Shown here piece after piece: positions 26,962-35,295 of a DNA stretch of 64,000 bases. The stretch comes from CAVVSQ01 sp963848825 (GTDB lineage: Bacteria; Planctomycetota; Planctomycetia; Gemmatales; Gemmataceae): NCBI GenBank assembly GCA_963848825.1, contig CAWKFA010000014.1, positions 1 to 64,000 on the forward strand. The letters run 5' to 3'. The notes below the pieces were generated by a model. The model did no database searches, had not been told where the DNA came from, and saw nothing but the letters and a program-made list of their open reading frames with translations. Positions within the stretch are counted from its first letter, which is position 1; every line of letters begins with the position of its first letter. The position numbers were made by a program, and so were the translations under genes.

Positions 26962-28015
26962 TTGTAAGAACCGACTGAGATACCAAAAATCGAACATGTG
27001 GATTCTGAATCAGTGCGTGCAGAAGAATGTGCTGCGTCACCATAGCCGCATTTCGCCAGGCGATCCAAAGCAAGCCGGCATACACGGTAGCCATGTAATC
27101 TAGGATTTAGTCGTATCGTGCGACACGGCCAATGCTCATTTGGTTGGAGCACTCGCCAGGCCGGTCTGGGTATACCTTTCATATGCCGCGGACTGGCGAT
27201 GGCTTCTCGACCGCGCAGACAGTCCTGGGTAGCCAACAAATCGCTGCCGGCACTTGGCAGGCGCGCTTCCAGTCGATCCGGCAACAATCGCAGTGGCGTT
27301 TGCAGAATTGATGGCGCCGGCATTATTTAAGAAACGTTGCTTCTCGCCGCTAGGCCCTGAAAAAGCCGAAATGGTTTTTCATCGGAAATCTAAACGGCAA
27401 TCGAAGAAGCGCATCAGCGGCGTGCCCGAACACCGTGTCTCACCGCGCCGTGAGACACGGGCAAAAATGCCATTTAAGTTATGACATTCAAATGGGTTCC
27501 GTACGACGGGGTGGTGATATACTCGCGTGAGACACCGCTTTATCGAGACTGCGGAACGCTATTTTTCAATCTCGTGCACAATAAGGTGCGTAAGGATAAT
27601 CGGCTTTCGAGTCCCTCTCGGTGATGAGTTTCCGAAAGGGACCCTGTTCGAACTTTTCATCTCGGTGGCCGGCGGGGAAACGATCTTCATGCTGGCTGGA
27701 CGACAACGATATCAACCCATCAACCGCCCGACCTCACCTGCCATTCGCTGGAAGACGGGGGTCCACTCCCCCAATTGTCCCTGGCGAAATAGGCGCATCG
27801 CGGGATTAGATGACAAGGGCCTGGTCGGGCCGGTTGGCGACGGGCGGTGGTGCCGGGCGGATTCACCCAGATTTTCCGATAGTCCGAAGGCCGGTAATCA
27901 TCACGCCAGTTCGGCGTGATGGGACTGGACGTATGCTGCGGCGCGTCCAGGCGCGTTATGCCGATAGGTGGCATGATCCTCGGCACTAAAAGACCGTGGA
28001 GCTCCGCAGGTTAGC
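26962..28015. other. 1-kb gap without a recognised gene
   Basis: Frames here are short or composition-driven. A 47-codon ATG frame (27481-27624, MTFKWVPYDGVVIYSRETPL) is possible but matches nothing I know. The notable structure is the palindrome at 27433-27460 and its echo near 27526. Nothing resembling a tRNA or a longer eroded gene was found. Confidence 0.5.
27433..27460. promoter_or_regulatory. GTGTCTCAC palindrome, possible operator
   Basis: CCGTGTCTCAC, six bases and GTGAGACACGG form a perfect 11-bp inverted repeat. A third half-site, CGCGTGAGACACCG, lies 66 bp to the right (27525-27538). No T-run follows, so a protein-binding site is as likely as a terminator. The regulated gene is not obvious. 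Confidence 0.4.
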
Positions 28016-28414
28016 TCAAACTCCCACAGCCAGTTCATTTTCGGCGACGGGGGCATCCGCCCGATTCTCAATTTTTACCAGAATTAGCACGCTGGCGAAG
28101 CTGACCACATCGCCTTCCTTGAGCTCATGAGCTGGCATTTCCGAAGCATGCGATTCTTCTGGAGATTGGCCATCCTGGCGTTGGCCGATGAGGTCGCCGT
28201 TGAGAAAGGTGCCGTTTTGGCTCCCCAGGTCGCGAACCCGAACGTGAGGTGGATCGACATCCAGGACGCATTGCTGGCGTGACACTTCCATCTCGGGGAT
28301 TCTCAGAAAACAATTCTTGCTGCGGCCCACGGTACACATCGTCCGATTCGCTATGACGATGTCCTTGGTTGGACCGGATCCATTCTTGACATGGAAAATA
28401 ACTTTTCCGGACAT
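28016..28414 (-). CDS. FHA-domain protein
   Basis: The product is 132 aa and almost entirely a forkhead-associated domain: CTVGRSKNCFLRIPEMEVSR (Gly-Arg and Ser-Arg phosphopeptide contacts), then RVRDLGSQNGTFLNG and a closing EGDVVSFASVLILVK strand. FHA domains bind phosphothreonine, so this is a plausible reader for the kinases nearby. It is divergent from the 28822-29622 genes across a repeat-rich intergenic region, and 29161-29622 encodes a second FHA protein. No other domain is present. A GGAGGC ribosome site precedes the ATG. Confidence 0.85.
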   Translation of the reverse strand: MSGKVIFHVKNGSGPTKDIVIANRTMCTVGRSKNCFLRIPEMEVSRQQCVLDVDPPHVRVRDLGSQNGTFLNGDLIGQRQDGQSPEESHASEMPAHELKEGDVVSFASVLILVKIENRADAPVAENELAVGV

Positions 28415-28498
28415 GATTGCCTCCTTCGGATGATGGCGGGGCCTGGGTCCAATAGCTTAGTTTTGTCGTTGGTATTTAGCGAGAGCACGTCAGGTGCC

Positions 28499-28609
28499 AA
28501 AGTGTGGAATTCATCGAAAGTGCAGAAATGACCGGCCTGAAAGTGTGGAAATGCGGTTTGGTTTTTTTTGCATGGTGCTTGCGCTCATTGGAAAGTGTGC
28601 GGATATGAC
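28499..28609. repeat. Four AAAGTGYRGAAATG-type direct repeats
   Basis: Copies start at 28499 (AAAGTGTGGAAT), 28516 (GAAAGTGCAGAAATGA), 28539 (GAAAGTGTGGAAATG) and 28591 (GAAAGTGTGCGGATATGAC). They lie in the 407-bp region between the divergent FHA genes, where promoters are expected. Spacings of 17, 23 and 52 bp are irregular, so they are more like regulator sites than an array. The fourth shares TGTGCGGATA with the palindrome before the hydrogenase genes. Confidence 0.4.
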
Positions 28610-28821
28610 AAGGCCTGGTCCGCAAACGCACAGTTCCAGGCCGGCGGTCGGCTCAGTCAATCCAGGCAGTTACGCACGATCTTGCAATATCTCCTGCTGG
28701 CTTGCTGACTTTTCGACGACTTCAGGGCCTTTATCAATCCGCGACGACTTCTGGCATTAATGTTGCTTTGACAGCGAACACTGCTTTGACCTCCTATTCG
28801 TACTGAGCGAGGATCCAGATC

Positions 28822-29148
28822 ATGGTTAAGGAAATTGAAGTCTTGCTGCAAGCAGATCGACAAGGATGTCTGATTGTTGACAAAAACTTTCATGCCCTTT
28901 TGGAGCGGGAGGAACTTGAGGAGGCAAAGGGTGCTGGACTCTACCAGGAAGAGGTAGTCTTTTCACAAGACGCGTCGATCGAAGTGAGCGGGCCTTATCC
29001 GGGATGCCCGCAACTTGGCGCGGCCACGAAGGATGACGTGGATTACCGCCAACTGGGCCAAACGCAGCATTTTGTCATCTTCCTGCCCGCACGGGCCCGT
29101 TCCGCGCTTCCGAACAATGCTGTTCCAGAGGTGGTCCCGAATTTATAA
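28822..29148 (+). CDS. Hypothetical protein upstream of an FHA gene
   Basis: The product is 108 aa, beginning MVKEIEVLLQADRQGCLIVD. It has an acidic helical stretch (ALLEREELEEAKGAGLYQEE) and a tail rich in Pro and Ala. No signal peptide, membrane segment or known motif is visible. It ends 12 bases before the FHA gene at 29161, so the two are probably one transcript. I do not recognise the family and offer no function. Confidence 0.5.
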   Translation: MVKEIEVLLQADRQGCLIVDKNFHALLEREELEEAKGAGLYQEEVVFSQDASIEVSGPYPGCPQLGAATKDDVDYRQLGQTQHFVIFLPARARSALPNNAVPEVVPNL

Positions 29149-29160
29149 AGGAACCTTGCC

Positions 29161-29622
29161 ATGGTCACAACGGTTCGACTTACCGTGCAAACGGGCCCCC
29201 ATAAAGACAAGAAATTTTGTTTCTGTGGGGCGACAAGGTGCTTGATAGGCCGGTCGCCGGATTGCTTCGTCCACCTGTCGGGCACAGAAAGGGATCGCTT
29301 GATTTCACGCCATCATTGCGAGCTGGCTATTGACCCACCGTCAATCCGAATCCAAGACTTGGGAAGTCAGAACGGGACCTATATCAATGGAAAGCCGGTC
29401 GAAGCGATTGAGTTGACCGTGATGGAAAACGCGAAAGCCGCCAAAGGTGAGCGACTCGATCAAATGGTGCAGTCGGGCGACATGCTGACCATCGGCGGCA
29501 CAACCTTCGAAGTCGATATCGTCGAATGTCCCCCAAGGGGCCTGGATGAGAGGCTACCCGCAATCTGGAATGAGGGAGAAATCGCCAAGAAAGACTGCCC
29601 CATCGATTGCTCGAGGAAGTGA
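29161..29622 (+). CDS. FHA-domain protein
   Basis: The product is 153 aa. The forkhead-associated core covers residues about 20-120: CLIGRSPDCFVHL, LISRHHCELAI, RIQDLGSQNGTYINGKPV and DMLTIGGTTFEVDIV, with the phosphopeptide-contact Arg, Ser-Arg-His and Asn all present. An insertion of about 20 residues (VMENAKAAKGERLDQM) sits in a loop. It is the second FHA protein within 1.2 kb and lies downstream of a small hypothetical gene. It probably reads threonine phosphorylation by the window's kinases. An imperfect hairpin follows its stop. Confidence 0.85.
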   Translation: MVTTVRLTVQTGPHKDKKFCFCGATRCLIGRSPDCFVHLSGTERDRLISRHHCELAIDPPSIRIQDLGSQNGTYINGKPVEAIELTVMENAKAAKGERLDQMVQSGDMLTIGGTTFEVDIVECPPRGLDERLPAIWNEGEIAKKDCPIDCSRK

Positions 29623-29630
29623 CGCTCTCT

Positions 29631-29680
29631 CAAAACCCGGACGGGACCTGTAATTGTAGAGAGGTTCTGTCCCGGTTTTG
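29631..29680. terminator. Hairpin between FHA and P-type ATPase genes
   Basis: CAAAACC..GGGAC pairs with GTCCCGGTTTTG across a 21-nt loop, with a five-base bulge on the left side. The outer A/T pairs make it able to act in both directions. It probably separates the FHA transcript from the ATPase gene. Confidence 0.45.
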
Positions 29681-29727
29681 AACGGACCATCGGGCACAGA
29701 CATCGTTCCCATTCCGCCCTGACGAGG

Positions 29728-31641
29728 ATGTATCCACCCATTTCCGAAATATCAGGCATCGCCGGCCCGGCAGGGAAGGAAGCGGTCGCGAGCCGCAAGC
29801 AACCCCTGATCGCTCTCCTGGCCATTTTGGCCATCGTTTGCCACCTCTTGCTAAGGTTCGCCTTCCGGGTCGGGGGTACCGCCCTCGGCCTACAGTTCGT
29901 CGAATTCCCTCTTATCCTCGCCTTGGCGCTGGGCGGCGTGCCGTTGGTCCTCGAACTCTTGCTCAAGCTGCTTCGGCGCGAGTTCGGCTCGGACCTGCTC
30001 GCGGGGATCTCCATTGTGACTTCGGTTCTACTCGGCGAGTACCTGGCGGGGACCTTGGTCGTCCTCATGCTCTCCGGAGGCGGAGCGTTGGAGGCCTACG
30101 CGGTCCGCAGCGCTTCTTCGGTGCTGGCGGCGCTGGCCAGGCGCATGCCCTCGGCTGCGCACCGCAAACTGGACGGGCAGGTGGCCGAGGTCGAACTGGG
30201 CACCGTGGCGCTCGGCGACATGCTGGTGGTGTTCCCTCACGAGATCTGTCCGGTGGACGGCACCGTGGTCGAGGGACACGGCGTGATGGACGAGTCTTAT
30301 CTCACGGGCGAGCCGTACCAGATGTCCAAGGCGCCCGGGGCGACCGTTCTTTCGGGTGCCGTCAACGGCAACTCGGCCTTGACCATCCGGGCCGATCGGC
30401 TGGCGGTGGACTCCCGGTACGCCAAAATTATGCAGGTGATGCGAGCCTCGGAACAAGGCCGCCCGCGTCTGCGTCGGCTCGGAGACCAGCTCGGCGCCAT
30501 TTACACCCCCGTGGCCGTTGCCGTCGCGCTATTCGCCTGGGGGGTAAGCTTTGACCCGACTCGGTTCCTGGCCGTGCTCGTGGTCGCCACTCCCTGCCCT
30601 TTGCTGATCGCCATCCCCGTGGCAATCATTGGTGCGGTGTCTCTCGCTGCCCGGCGGGGAATCATTATTCGGGACCCCGCAGTGCTGGAAAAGATCGACA
30701 CGTGCCGCACCGCCATCTTCGACAAGACCGGCACGCTGACGTATGGCCAGCCACGCCTGACGGAACTTATGCCGGGACCGGGCTCGGACGGAAAGGAAGT
30801 GCTAACGCTGGTCGCCGCGCTGGAGCGATACTCGAAGCACCCACTATCCGGGGCGATCCTGGGCGCCGCTCGCAAGGCGGGGATAGCGCTGCCAGAGGCC
30901 AGCGCCGTGAGCGAGCCTCCTGGGCAGGGGCTGGTGGGCACGGTATCGGGGCGGGCCATCGAAGTGACGAGCCGGAAGAAGGCAGTCGCCCGAATGCCCG
31001 AGATGGGGAGAGAGTTTCCCGCCACCTCCGGCGGGCTGGAGTGTATTATTCTCATCGATGGTCGCTATGCGGCGACGCTGCGGTTCCGCGACGAGCCGCG
31101 TGCCGACAGTGCGTCATTCATCCGCCATTTGGGGCCCAAGCATCGGTTCGACCGGGTGATGCTGGTCTCCGGCGACAGGGAGTCGGAGGTTCGCTACCTG
31201 GCGGAACGGGTCGGGATCGCGGAAGTGCGTGCCGGCCAGACCCCTGAACAGAAACTGGAGATCGTCCGTGCGGAGACGCGGAAAGCCAACACCGTATTCC
31301 TCGGAGATGGGATCAACGACGCTCCGGCCCTGACTGCCGCCACCGTGGGTATTGCTTTCGGACAGAACAGCGACGTGACTTCGGAAGCGGCCGGGGCAGT
31401 GATCCTGGAGAGTTCGCTGGAGAGGGTGGACGAGTTCCTGCACATCAGCGGCCGCCTCCGCACGATCGCGATCCAGAGCGCCGTGGGCGGGATGGTGCTG
31501 AGCCTGATCGGGATGCTTATCGCTGCGGCGGGTTACCTCCCTCCGGTCGCCGGTGCCATCCTTCAGGAGGTGATTGATGTCGCCGCCGTGGTCAATGCCC
31601 TGCGCATGGCGATTCCACCACGTTCTCTCACCGACTATTAG
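29728..31641 (+). CDS. P1B-type (heavy-metal) ATPase without metal-binding N-domain
   Basis: The product is 637 aa in the inner membrane. The first 25 residues are polar and carry no HMA or CxxC metal-binding domain. Paired helices follow; the actuator domain has DESYLTGEPY, the transport helix ATPCPLLIAIP, the phosphorylation site FDKTGTLTYGQP (Asp about 332), the P1B-specific SKHPLSG and the hinge GDGINDAPAL. The CPL ion-binding motif differs from CPC (copper, zinc) and SPC (cobalt) subgroups, so the metal cannot be named; transition metals are known for the class. The ATG follows an inter-gene hairpin. The convergent acyl-CoA synthetase gene ends 86 bp away. Confidence 0.85.
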   Translation: MYPPISEISGIAGPAGKEAVASRKQPLIALLAILAIVCHLLLRFAFRVGGTALGLQFVEFPLILALALGGVPLVLELLLKLLRREFGSDLLAGISIVTSVLLGEYLAGTLVVLMLSGGGALEAYAVRSASSVLAALARRMPSAAHRKLDGQVAEVELGTVALGDMLVVFPHEICPVDGTVVEGHGVMDESYLTGEPYQMSKAPGATVLSGAVNGNSALTIRADRLAVDSRYAKIMQVMRASEQGRPRLRRLGDQLGAIYTPVAVAVALFAWGVSFDPTRFLAVLVVATPCPLLIAIPVAIIGAVSLAARRGIIIRDPAVLEKIDTCRTAIFDKTGTLTYGQPRLTELMPGPGSDGKEVLTLVAALERYSKHPLSGAILGAARKAGIALPEASAVSEPPGQGLVGTVSGRAIEVTSRKKAVARMPEMGREFPATSGGLECIILIDGRYAATLRFRDEPRADSASFIRHLGPKHRFDRVMLVSGDRESEVRYLAERVGIAEVRAGQTPEQKLEIVRAETRKANTVFLGDGINDAPALTAATVGIAFGQNSDVTSEAAGAVILESSLERVDEFLHISGRLRTIAIQSAVGGMVLSLIGMLIAAAGYLPPVAGAILQEVIDVAAVVNALRMAIPPRSLTDY

Positions 31642-31726
31642 CCATGCGTGTGGTGGATAGTCTTCGAGGCGGCTACTCCCCTCACCCTTTCGCATAAAGG
31701 CCGAAACTTAAACTTTAAAGGCCGCT

Positions 31727-34445
31727 TTAATCAAATCGCTCTTCAGGGGAATGTAGCAAACGGAAGCCGAGTTTCTCACATACCCGCTGCATTCCCTGGT
31801 TTTCCGGCAAGATGTCCGCGAGAACGCGCCGAATTTTTTCGTTGTGGGCGATTTGTAGCAGACGTTTTAAAAGCTCCGTGCCCAGGCCCACTTTCTGGAA
31901 TCGGTCGGCTACGAGTAACGCGAATTCCGCATCGGGCTGGTGGCGCAGCTTGATAAGCCGGCCCACTCCGATCACCTCGTTCCGCTCCGTTTGTGGGTCT
32001 TTAATGACTGCCACAAGAGCTATCTCACGGTCATAGTCGATAAAGCAGATGCGGGAGAGTCGGTCATGGGCGACGCGCTGGCTCAGTTTGAGGGCATTCA
32101 GGTAACGCAGATAAACGCTTTGCTCCGAAAGCAGCTCATGAAATCTCATCATAAGCGGCTCGTCTTCCGGACAAATCGGACGAATCGTAACCGGCGTTCC
32201 GGAAGCATCCTTCCAGTGTGAGATGTATTGAGTCGGATAGGGCCGAATCGCTGGATAGGGTAGATTTTGCTCCAGAACATCATGGCCGTGAAGGACCACG
32301 CGCGCATCCAGGGCCACCAGGCGTTCGGGCGATGCCATCAGGGGGTTGATGTCGATCTCCTTGATCCACGGCTGTTCCACTACGAGCAGGCTAAATCGGA
32401 CCAGGAGATGTTCCAGGGCGGCCAGGTCTATTGGTTGGCGGCCCCGAACGCCCTTGAACGCGCTGAAGATGCGGGTTTGTTCCATCAGCCGCCGGGCCAG
32501 GGTGGAATTTAGAGGGGGCAAGGCCAACGCGCGATCTTTGAACACCTCGACGAGTTGACCCCCTGCCCCGAACATGAGTACCGGCCCGAATTGCGGGTCG
32601 ATGCTGCTGCCAAGGATAATTTCATAACCATCCAGCTTGACCATGGGCTGCACGGTAACACCATTGAAGTGGCCGGGACCTACTTTCTCCTCGACCGAAC
32701 TTGCGATCTTTTGAAATGCCAGGCGAACACCAGGTTCGTCCGTCAGGTTGAGGATGACGCCGCCGACATCCGTCTTGTGAGTGATTGTTTGGGAGTGCAG
32801 TTTCAAGACGATGGGATAACCTAGCTCACGGGCATGATGCGCCGCCTCGTCCTCCGTGACGGCGATGCGGGTTTCCACGGTGGGGATCTGGTAAGCGGTC
32901 AGGAGCTGCTTGGATTCGTATTCGGTAAGAAGCGTCCTGCCCGAAGCTCTGGTTGTTTCCAGGATTTTAAGAGCCGCTACTCGGCCAGAATCTTCCGCAG
33001 TCTGGTGACTAGCCATTGCCGGCGTCTCATAAAGGCCACGCAAATTGTAGCTATAGCGCCACATGTAATTGAAAATGCGGGCAGCGGTATCGGGAAATTG
33101 AAAGGTGGGGATATCGGCCTGATTAAGGATGTTGGTGGCCGCGGCAACCCCTGCTCCGCCCATCCAACTGGCGAGGATCGGTTTGCCGGTCGCCTTGGCG
33201 TAAGGTTTCAAACATTCGGCGGTCTGGGTGGGGTCGGTCATGGCTTGCGGCGTGAGAATCACGAACAGGCCGTCGCTGTTGGGGTCCTTGGCCGCGATTT
33301 CGACCGCCCTGGCATAACGTTCAGGACCCGCGTCGCCGAGAATATCCACAGGATTGTTGTGGCTCCACTGCGGAGGGAGCAACTGGTTGAGCGCCGCGTA
33401 GGTGGACTCGGAAAGTGGTGTCAATTCGCCCTGGCCGGCAATCAGGGCGTCAGTGGCCAAGACCCCGGGACCGCCGGCATTTGTGAGGATGGTCAATCGT
33501 GGTCCTCGAGGACGGGGCTGCTTGGCGAGTACTTCGGACATGTAAAATAAATCGGCAATGCTGTCGACGCGTAACACCCCACAGCGGCGAAAGGCTGCGT
33601 TCAATACATCGTCACTGCCGGTGAGGGTTCCGGTGTGGGAAGCGGCGGCTTTCGCGGCCGCATCGGATCGGCCGGCCTTGATGACAATGATGGGTTTCCG
33701 CAGAGCGACTTCCCTGGCAGCCGACAAAAAGGAACGGGCGTCGCCAATCGATTCCATGTACAGAACGATGCTATGGGTATCGGGATCATCGCCGAGATAG
33801 TCGATGAGGTCGCCCCAGCCGACATCCAACATCGAACCGAGCGAGACAAAGGCGCTGAAGCCGACATTTTCTTGCAGGCTCCAGTCGAGAATAGCGGTCA
33901 ACAGTGCGCCGCTTTGACTGATGAAGCCCACGTTTCCCGGGCGTGCCATCCCCGCCGCGAAGGTGGCGTTGAGACCGGAACGCGGCCCCATGACACCCAA
34001 GCAGTTCGGTCCAATCACGCGTAGGGCGCTCTCTCGGATAAGCGCGGACCTGCTTCTCCAACTCAATGCCACCGGGCCCGCTCTCCCTGAAGCCGGCTGA
34101 GATAATGATCGCGCCCTTGACCTGGGACTTGACGCATTCGCCGATGATGCCCGGCACGCTGGCGGCAGGTGTAACGATGACGGCCAAATCTACGGGCAGG
34201 GGAACCGCTCGAATATCAGGATATGCCTTGATCCCCAGGATGCTGGGGCGTTTGGGATTGATCGGGAACAAGGCGCCGCCGAAGGAATTGTTCATCAAGT
34301 TCCAAAGCACCGTTCGGCCCACGCTGCCTGGGTTTTCGGTCGCGCCTATTACCGCAACGGCAGTGGGGCGAAAAAAAACATCGAGGGCTTGCCGGCGTGG
34401 ACGAAGAATGTCCTGGGCAGAGGATGGGTCGGGTGTTTTGGCCAT
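31727..34445 (-). pseudogene. ADP-forming acyl-CoA synthetase fused to a GNAT acetyltransferase, one frameshift
   Basis: About 905 aa. The ATG at 34445 follows GGAGG by five bases. Order: CoA-binding domain (AVAVIGATENPGSVGRTV), succinyl-CoA-ligase-like domains (VGFISQSGALLTAIL, AASHTGTLTGSD with the phospho-His candidate), an ATP-grasp domain (YPIVLKLHSQTITHKTDVGG, LGSSIDPQFGPVLMFG) and a C-terminal GNAT domain (FQKVGLGTELLKRLL). This matches the Pat/PatZ-type architecture, in which the GNAT acetylates lysines of enzymes such as acetyl-CoA synthetase. Unlike many acetyltransferase-only versions, the synthetase half looks catalytically equipped. The frame breaks near 34045 at a GCGC run (VRA to LIRESALRV), likely a two-base loss. 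Confidence 0.82.
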
Positions 34446-34660
34446 GAAAGCCTCCATTCAAAGGAAGTTGGCAAATCGGTGCATCAAGACCAACTTTTCC
34501 GTCCCCTATCGCATTATTGATGCCACAGATTTCAAACAGGCCTACCTCGATCCATGGGAGTTGTCGCGAGACGTGAACTGCCGCATTCTTTTGCGCTCCA
34601 AGGCCATCGTGTCATCACTCCAATAGTTTTTCTAGATGAGGATGTGCTGATTTAGCCGGA

Positions 34661-34680
34661 CATGTGCGTATCCGCACATG
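34661..34680. promoter_or_regulatory. Palindrome upstream of the hydrogenase locus
   Basis: CATGTGCG, TATC, CGCACATG: an 8-bp perfect inverted repeat ending 122 bp before hoxE. It has no T-run and sits where operator sites are expected. Its complement contains TGTGCGGATA, also found in the repeat region at 28591-28609. Confidence 0.45.
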
Positions 34681-34692
34681 CGTTGAAGCCTA

Positions 34693-34713
34693 TTGGCTAA
34701 AGAAACTAGCCAA
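34693..34713. promoter_or_regulatory. TTGGCTA-N7-TAGCCAA inverted repeat before hoxE
   Basis: A perfect 7-bp dyad with a 7-bp spacer, 90 bp upstream of hoxE and 13 bp after the previous palindrome. The half-site spacing suits a dimeric regulator. No known family's box is claimed. Confidence 0.45.
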
Positions 34714-34802
34714 CCGTCCATGCGCCGAACGGACTTTCGTCGTGGCCTGAATTTTGCAGTTGCGTCTTGTCGGTTCATTTTCGTTCCTCCGGGGAAGACC
34801 AG

Positions 34803-35295
34803 ATGCCCGATCATCCCAGCGGCGACAACCGCTTCAAGATGTTGGACGCAGCCATGAAACGGCACCAATACAAGGCCGATGCCTTGCTCGAGGTGTTGCA
34901 TTCGGCCCAAGAGATTTTCGGATATTTGCAAAATGATCTTCTCCTGTACATCGCCGCACGGTCTCAAGCAACCGCCTAGCCGGGTCTACGGGGTAGCGAC
35001 TTTTTACCACTTCTTCACCTTCACTCCCAAGGGAAATCATACTTGCGTGGTTTGCCTTGGTACCGCATGCTACGTCAAGGGCGCCGCCAAGGTAGAATCG
35101 GCCCTTGAGAAAGCGCTGGGCATTGTCGCGGGGACAACACGCGCGGATGGCAAGGCTAATTTGGAAATCGCGCGCTGCTTTGGAGCGTGCGGTTTGGCAC
35201 CCGCATGTATCTTCGACGGCAAGGTTGCCGGTAATGTGACGGCTGAAGTGGCCCTGGATCATGTGAAAGGATGGTTGGAGAGTGGAACTCGCTGA
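34803..35295 (+). pseudogene. hoxE: Bidirectional hydrogenase subunit HoxE, frameshifted
   Basis: A NuoE-like thioredoxin-fold subunit carrying one 2Fe-2S cluster in the diaphorase part of the NAD-linked hydrogenase. The ATG at 34803 follows GGGGAAG. The first frame covers the helical N-terminus (LLEVLHSAQEIFGYLQNDLL); near 34960 homology moves one frame (GLKQPPSRVYGVATFYHFF). Cluster Cys ligands are CLGTAC and, later, CFGACG, all four present. Together the pieces give about 163 aa, a normal HoxE length. The end overlaps hoxF by 14 bases. The break may be a sequencing error because every other part of the complex is conserved. Confidence 0.85.

Noticed and set aside
26774..27323. Minus-strand frames of 106 and 177 codons
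   Set aside because: They lie opposite the HD-GYP tail, whose homology is clear in the plus frames, and show no conserved motif.
28499..28609. Possible CRISPR-like array of short repeats
   Set aside because: Only four degenerate copies of about 12-15 bp with irregular 17-52 bp spacing, and no cas genes.
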